Shown in pieces: positions 58,031-64,000 of a stretch of DNA of 64,000 bases. The translations under genes were made by a program, and so were the position numbers. The stretch covers positions 45,447,676 to 45,511,675 of the forward strand of contig CM049311.1 in the NCBI GenBank assembly GCA_026874595.1, written 5' to 3'. Numbering within the stretch: position 1 is the first letter of the stretch; the number at the start of each line of letters is the position of its first letter. The stretch comes from Sipunculus nudus (taxonomy: Eukaryota; Annelida; Sipuncula; Golfingiida; Sipunculidae). The notes below the pieces were generated by a model. It did not search any database. It was not told the origin of the DNA and worked only from the letters and a program-made list of their open reading frames with translations.

Positions 58031-59296
58031 TGTGTCTAGTGTGTACAATGATGTGAAATTAGTCCAAAATGAATTTATTACAGTTATTTTTTAATATAAA
58101 TAAAAGCCATAAAACCAGGTACTTATGATCATTATTTAAATGTGTGAATTTTGTATATTCTGGATTCTCAACATCATTGTTTGGTGAAAACTGAATAAAT
58201 ACCAGACATGGTGCGAATACTTTGTAATTGTATTTAAATACGAATATGATTATGTACTCCATTATAAAATTTCTTGCATAAAGAATGGGAATTCAGGTAA
58301 AAATGAAAGTATATTAATACCAGTGCAAATACTTTCAAAATGTATTCATGAATGCATTCATGAATATATTCTTTAATATTATTTTAATAATCATTTCAGT
58401 TATATTTCATTTTAAAAAATCATATGATTCTCTTATTTTTTTTCAATAAAAATTATATTTGGGACAATATTTGTAATTTTTTTTAATAAATAGTTAAACC
58501 CTTATATATTCTGCTTATAAGTTATATGGCCTAGTCAAAATCTGTGTGACAATAGTACTCCATTTGTTAATAAAATAAATGAAATCAATCCTCTTCCCTG
58601 TCTCCAAAGGTACTATCAAAATCATACATAAGCTAAACAACAACAACTCATAATACAGCTTATATTTATTACCACACAAAATCAGCATGTGCCTCTTTTC
58701 TAAATAATATTTTTTTATCATATATAACAGCTGAGCGTCGTGACCCATAGGTCCCTTGTTTGTACTGTAATAACATTTGTTACTAGTCAATGGCTGCGCC
58801 TTGTCACAGCTGCCTAAATGATAGAAAGAGGGCAACATGGTTTCCAAACCCTTGTGTTAATCTAGTCCTGCATATCTTCCTGACTCAGTTTCTTGCTGAG
58901 ACTTACTCAGGCGTACCTTATAGATCACAAGAGGGTAACCGTTGGATTATCTTTAATTTAATTAGCAAGTCTGCCTGGCTAACTGTCCTGGGTCTTTATT
59001 GCTCTCAACATTTCAATTTCCACATGACTTTCATGCACACATTCTGCCACATATTATGTTCATGTTCAAAATGTATTCAGTAGATTGTTTTCATATTGCC
59101 TCCAGTGTAATTATCTGTTTGTCGTCAGGCATTATTTATATTTATTTTTGTCTTGAATAAATATTTTAAAACAATTTTGTTTTGTTTTCAAATACACACC
59201 ATAAACATTCTGATTCATAATTAGGGACCTCTGCAAAGTAAAACATTTTGTTATGATACACATTTAAGATAATCAGTTGATGCACATTAAACATAA
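58031..59296. other. No gene supported
   Basis: AT-rich. The AACAGCTGAGCGTCGTGACC phrase at about 58728-58747 is related to text at 6285 and 15085, a minor repeat. A possible 44-base exon-like stretch after CTTCCTGACTCAG (58890) is too weak to call. Confidence 0.35.
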
Positions 59297-59319
59297 ATGT
59301 GTTATATGCAAGCCTGGAA

Positions 59320-59419
59320 ATTTGACCAAGGTAAAGAATTCCACAAATATGACCAACCCCAAATTACGACTACTTTCTCAGTCTCCAGGGTTGTCGTAAT
59401 TGTGGGGTTCCACTGTATT
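59320..59419. repeat. Decayed pogo-like MITE
   Basis: GACCAACCCCAAATTACGACTAC text followed by GTCGTAATTGTGGGG and TTCCACTGTA. The right end matches the inverse of 56063. The left end is degraded. Confidence 0.45.
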
Positions 59420-59544
59420 ATTATGCTTTCACTTTTGTTTCCTGCTTCATTGACCTTTTCTAACTTTGAGACTGTTTTATCTCAGCCATATTCCAATGCT
59501 AGCAAAATGGATACCAGCACAGGAACCAGTGTTACTACATTTTT

Positions 59545-59895
59545 AGTTCAGCTGACTATATGTCAATTTAGCTATAGTTATGTTCCATTGTCTGTTGCCT
59601 GTCCGTCCATATGTCTGTTAGACTGGTACATTTATAAACTGTTAGACCTATGACTCCAAAATTTGGCATACTGTTGGATGTCCCCAAAATCTCCTACCAA
59701 ACTGAAAACTGGGTCATTGCAACTTCAAGAAACTCCAAGAAACTAAGGAAAAACTTTATTTCCAATAAAAAACTGTTTAAACACATCAGGACTGCCTTAT
59801 GTCAAAACAATTTATCTGTATTTCTTAATATTTACCATAAATATTTCCGATATAGTCGCTCAGTACATGCCAGAAATTAGGTCAGTGTTACAGAA
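59545..59895 (-). repeat. Family B, inverted copy 5 (truncated)
   Basis: The decayed hairpin (TAGTTCAGCTGACTATA) is followed by GTCCGTC words and the first part of the B body. Sequence turns into element A at 59897. Confidence 0.6.
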
Positions 59896-59896
59896 C

Positions 59897-61110
59897 TGTA
59901 TCTGCCAAAACAGAGTTTTGCGGGGAGCCGCCATCGCATAGGTTTCCAGAGAATTCCTCCATAACCACTGGATGGGATTTTACAAAACTCAGAATTATGA
60001 TTGGGTCACATGTGAACTGCTGTGCCTTCATTTTGGGTTGACCTCTGACCTCTTCTGTTTGCACAGCATTCATCTGTGCGTCTGTTTTCACAGATTAACC
60101 CATATTTCTTCAGACTCATTGACCAATCAGGCTGAAATTTTGCACCAGTGTAGCTCTTGGATAGCTTTACATCATACAAAAAATGGTGGCCACCTGCAAC
60201 AATATTTGCACAGTGTCCATCTTTTTGTCTGCCTTTGGTTATAATTACTCACATCTCTGAAGTGGTTGGACTCATCCACATGAAATTTTACATGCGTATA
60301 CATCCTAAATAGCTTTCTGGATTTTATGGCAGGTGGCACCACTTACATTTATGTTAATGCTGCAGACATCCATGCAATTTAACTCAGGACTGGTTTGACG
60401 TATCTTCCTGAAATTTTGCATGTGTGTAGATCTCGTATATATCTGGGATAGGATAATATCACTCGGATCTCGGCAGTGGTTTGACTTATCTTCCTAAAAT
60501 TCAGCATATGTATACATCCTAAATAGCTTTCTTATTTTTATGGCAGGTAGCACCACCTACATTTATGTTTAAGCTGCATACATCCATGCTAATATCTCAG
60601 GACTGGTTAGATGTAGCTTCCTAAAATTTTGCATGTGTGTAGATCTCATATTGCTCTTATCATATGCAAAACTGGTGGCACCACCTGCAACAGTTTTTTG
60701 CACAGCATCCTTCTGTTTTCTGCCATAGGATAAAATCACTCATATCTCGGCAGTGGTTTGACTTATCTTCCTAAAATTTTGCATATATATACATCTTGGA
60801 GAGCTTTCTTGATTTTGTGGAAGGTGGTGCCACCTACGTTCACAACTCATGATTGGTTTGACGTACAGGCCTGAAATTTTGCATGATTATAGATCTTATA
60901 AAGTTCTACAGTTTATAGATACAAATTTGGCGGCCACAATAACAACCATTTTTGCATGGTGTCCATCTGTTCATTTGCCTAGGGTAAAAATCACTCATAT
61001 CTCAGCAGTGGTTTGACTTATCCACCTGAAGTTTTGCATAGATATACATCTTGAAGAGCTTTTTCTTTCAAATTACAGGTGGCACAAGCTACAATCATGT
61101 GTATGATTGT
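59897..61110 (+). mobile_element. Helitron-like element A, inverted copy 6
   Basis: It starts TGTATCTGCCAAAACAG with the hairpin partner TTTTGCGG, then the A modules in reverse, with CA/TG-decayed palindromes near 60331, 60674 and 60822. The CTAG end is missing; A-type sequence fades near 61110 beside the duplicated segment. Confidence 0.6.
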
Positions 61111-61139
61111 GTACATTACCTATGTACTTACCAAAAATT

Positions 61140-61660
61140 AGGTTTTTATGAGATCTTGTCACACCTAGGCTATACACCTCTGAGGCTGTATATGTCCTTG
61201 TTGACTTTTCAGTACAAATTATGCTTGCTTGAAGTGACACGTGCTCTGCAGCCAGCCAGCTCTTGGGTGGCTTCAGCTGGACCTAACTGTCTATCCCCCC
61301 TTGTCTAAGTACTTGTTTTTGCCAAAAACATAACAAAAAAAAAAACAAAAATTAAAAAAATTTTTTTTGCTTTATAATTACAACTTAAAGAAAAATTAAT
61401 GGAAAAGGAATTGTAAAGTTAATAAGTAACGGGGAATAACCTTGAAATTACTGATGTTTAATGGATCTTCCAAGGAAGGCCAAAAATGAATTCCAAATGA
61501 CACCATGCAGTCCCCACTGGGTGTTTATTCATTTCAATCATAAAAATGAAAAATAAATAATCAGATAAAATTGGTTACTATGAGTATGAGGGATTATATG
61601 AAGCAAATTAGTGATAGACAAGGATGCAGTTGATTATATAAAAATAATCTAAATTGCAAG
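61140..61660 (+). repeat. Duplicated segment, copy 2
   Basis: Counterpart of 57520-58030, with the same TTGACTTTTCAG site (CAG at 61210-61212). The frame that is open for 41 codons in copy 1 meets a stop here soon after NYACLK. Confidence 0.5.
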
Positions 61661-62167
61661 GTCTTTTCCAGGTGTTTCATTTGTTTATATTTATTACAAA
61701 ATTTAAAAAAATTAAATATGTCTAATATTTAAAATATTACTCAGACAAGTGCTCATTAAAGATGTCAGTATGTTTGACCTATGGCATTTAGACTCATGGC
61801 TGTATCAGCTGTTACATGATACTAGGTAAATAATCCAAATTTATAGTACTGATTCCTTTATATCAGTTAATAAAATTAAACATGCCCATCTCCAGATGGG
61901 TCCTTGTATAAAAATAATCTATAACATATTGTTTTGTTTTGACCCTTGTGTTATTTTAAACACATGTATTAGTTTCATAGCTGAGATTATTATCTTTTTT
62001 TCCAGATACATATTAAATAAAATAAAAATATTCAAATGGGATAAAAAATCGGATCTTAAAGACATGTTTTCATTATGATGTCTATAATGTTAATAGTTGT
62101 CATAAAGGTCTTGCTATGTTTAGTGTGTCGACAGTGGTGTGACACTATTACATGGGTGAATATTATA
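61661..62167. other. AT-rich DNA, no gene seen
   Basis: Nothing recognised apart from faint similarity near 62100-62130 to the end of the duplicated segment (GTGTCTAGTGTG-like text). Confidence 0.35.
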
Positions 62168-63020
62168 GTTTTTGTGAACCTGTGAGCTAATGCGATTATG
62201 TGGCGTTGTCCGTCGTCTGCACGTTAACCCACACTGTTTCGAAAAATGACAGGCGCTAGCACCACAAAATTTTAAGCAATAAAATGAGCCATCTGAAAAA
62301 CTATAAGATTTTGCTTATTTTTGGCTAACTGCATTTTCTTAGATTTTATAGAGAAAAAAATTTAAAAAAACTTTTAAAATCTTCTTCTCTGAAACTGTCC
62401 TGCCAAATTGTCCCATATTCCACAGAAATGATCCCTGGAACAATTTCTCTAAAGTTTGTTCGAATGGTACCATTTCGGAGATTGTTGGTCAAGTTAAAGG
62501 AGGTTGAACTTAGTCATCTGTCAAAAAAAGCATGTTAAAATTTAAATCTCAGAAATGGCTGGTGCTATCATCACCAAATTTTATGCCAATGTTGGTCACA
62601 TGAGTCATATCTGAAATTGAGGTATTGGTGGCGCCACCTGCATCAGCCTTTTTTGTACGGCTCATCAGTGCCTGTATCACACTGAGGGCTACAAAAACTT
62701 CTTCTCTGAAACCATATGGCTAAATTGTTTAATATCACACAGAAATGATCCTGCTATACCTAGGGTAGTGCTTTCTGAAGTTTGTTCAAATGGTCTCTGT
62801 TTAGTGGCTTTTGGCTGAGTTATGGGAAGCTGAATTTAGTCATATGCCATAACAGCCAATTTTAGCTCAGTAGATACAAAGATCCTCTTCTCTAAAATCA
62901 CTGGGCAAAATTCTTAAATCTTACACATTAATTATCCTCAGATGTTGGTAATTCAAGTTTGTTCAAATGGTTTTGGTTCAGTGCTTTTTGGCTGAGTTAC
63001 GGGAAGCTGAACTTAGCCAG
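62168..63020 (-). repeat. Family E element, inverted copy c
   Basis: It starts TTTTTGTGAACCTGTGAGC, the inverse of the E right end, then GTCCGTCGTCTGC and the E body in reverse. Phrases match 50820-51350 inverted. The palindrome GGTGGCGCCACC is at 62627-62638. The left-end module is not seen. Confidence 0.65.
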
Positions 63021-63639
63021 TTTGCTGTATCTTCCTGTATGAGTTATAAACCTGCGAAACATTTTTCGACTGATGCCACTGAAGCCAGTTTGTTTAATAT
63101 TTTACAAGAATATCCCTTACAATAATTCTTTTAATAATTGTCATTAATGGTTCCACATGAATGATTTTGGCTGAAATATGGAGATTGAATTGAGTCATTT
63201 TACCATATATGTTAGCTGTGTTATGCTGTTACATCTAGCCTGGCATCAGTTTATCAGCATCTATTACATCATGCCACTAGACATTTAGATTTCAGGTTAT
63301 CTTTGGTTAATATTGACAAGAAAGTTTTTTTAAAAGCTTTTAAAAATTTAGATTTATGATTTAAGTTTTCATCATACCAGGCAATGTTACAATCATGGAT
63401 ATTCAGTTCTCTGTGGCTATATAAAGACAACTGTACATGGATTATAAATTATTGGTATCCCTACTCAACTTAATTCAAGAATTTGCCATCAATGAGATAT
63501 ATCTGTATTTTAATTTTGCATTCAGTATGCATCCGTAATAATTTTACATATATTCCTGATTTCTTTTTTTATAAAAAGTCAGCTGAAAAGCATTTTGTAT
63601 AGGGAAAATAAATTTCAAGTTATTTCAAGTAGGGACCAC

Positions 63640-64000
63640 TTTTGTGTACAGATGGTAGCACTTGGTTTACCATTGGCAGATTGCCAGTGCCTTGATGTTG
63701 GCTATTAGCCGAGATGATGTCAGCTCTATAAATAGTTTTGGCACAGTGCCAGGATTGAAAGAAGCGCAGCAAGGTATAGGTCAAGAGTTCACTCAGTGCA
63801 GTAGCTGCGTTCTATTTATAGCTTTGGCAGACTGCTCACTGCATCATATTTGGCACCCAAGTTCAGCCTGAATCTATTTATAGCCTTGGCAGACTGCCAA
63901 CTGTGTCAGATTATGCAACAGGTCAAGAGTTCACTCAGTGCAGCCAGGTACAGATCAAAAGTTCACTCAGTCTAGCCAGGTGCAGGTCAAGAGTTCACTC
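63640..64000 (+). repeat. Minisatellite running off the window edge
   Basis: CAGGTCAAGAGTTCACTCAG recurs. From about 63919 the unit is 32 bp (units at 63919, 63951 and 63983). Before it, TCTATTTATAGC(T/C)TTGGCAGACTGC repeats near 63809 and 63873. Confidence 0.75.

Noticed and set aside
58890-58940. 44-base exon-like stretch after CTTCCTGACTCAG with a following GTAACC
   Set aside because: It is too short, with a weak donor and no neighbouring exons; coincidence is likely.

Overview
This window is eukaryotic and AT-rich. It contains no bacterial-type genes, operons or RNA genes that I can support. Nearly everything recognisable is transposable-element DNA, much of it nested. The repeat types are short non-autonomous elements with terminal hairpins and internal tandem repeats, tyrosine-recombinase retrotransposons, BEL/Pao, and several Ty3/Gypsy lineages. 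They suggest a marine invertebrate, most likely a mollusc and perhaps a bivalve. That is an inference from repeat style, not from a marker gene.

Layout. 0.6-5 kb: a Helitron-like element (family A), then a family-B repeat split by two TA-flanked inverted-repeat transposons (2175-3162, 3386-4781), then a probable first coding exon on the minus strand resembling SETD4 (5021-5165). 6.5-11.4 kb: a tandem family-D repeat interrupted by element A and by element C. C carries a 180-bp satellite and is itself interrupted by element I. 11.8-18.8 kb: more A, B and E copies plus repeat-poor DNA with weak exon-like signals near 15.2-15.6 kb. 19.4-29.8 kb: a decayed Gypsy element (Gypsy2) interrupted by element X with 70-bp inverted ends, itself interrupted by an apparently intact young Gypsy (Gypsy1; 1419-codon gag-pol, 187-bp LTRs differing at one base). 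34-43.5 kb: a decayed BEL/Pao element holding Helitron-like elements G and F, abutting a nearly complete Ngaro-type element on the minus strand. 46.4-52.5 kb: microsatellites and a third Gypsy relic holding E and A elements. 54.4-55.2 kb: CpG-rich promoter-like DNA ending in a short first-exon candidate. 56-64 kb: inverted copies of B, A and E, a duplicated segment, and a minisatellite.

Main observation. Families A, C and F have unrelated bodies but share one terminal plan. One end reads A|CTAG, a small hairpin, then a 9-15-base word. The other end repeats that word inverted, as the outer arm of a hairpin whose tip is usually AC-TTT-GT. Arm sequences differ between families while pairing is kept. 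Read from the other strand, hairpin + short spacer + CTAG|T matches a canonical Helitron 3' end. Three insertions allow the empty site to be reconstructed, one of them inside BEL pol codons, and they fit insertion at or next to A|T. A second shared signal is the 12-bp palindrome GGTGGCGCCACC, present in 12 exact copies across families A, E, F and I.
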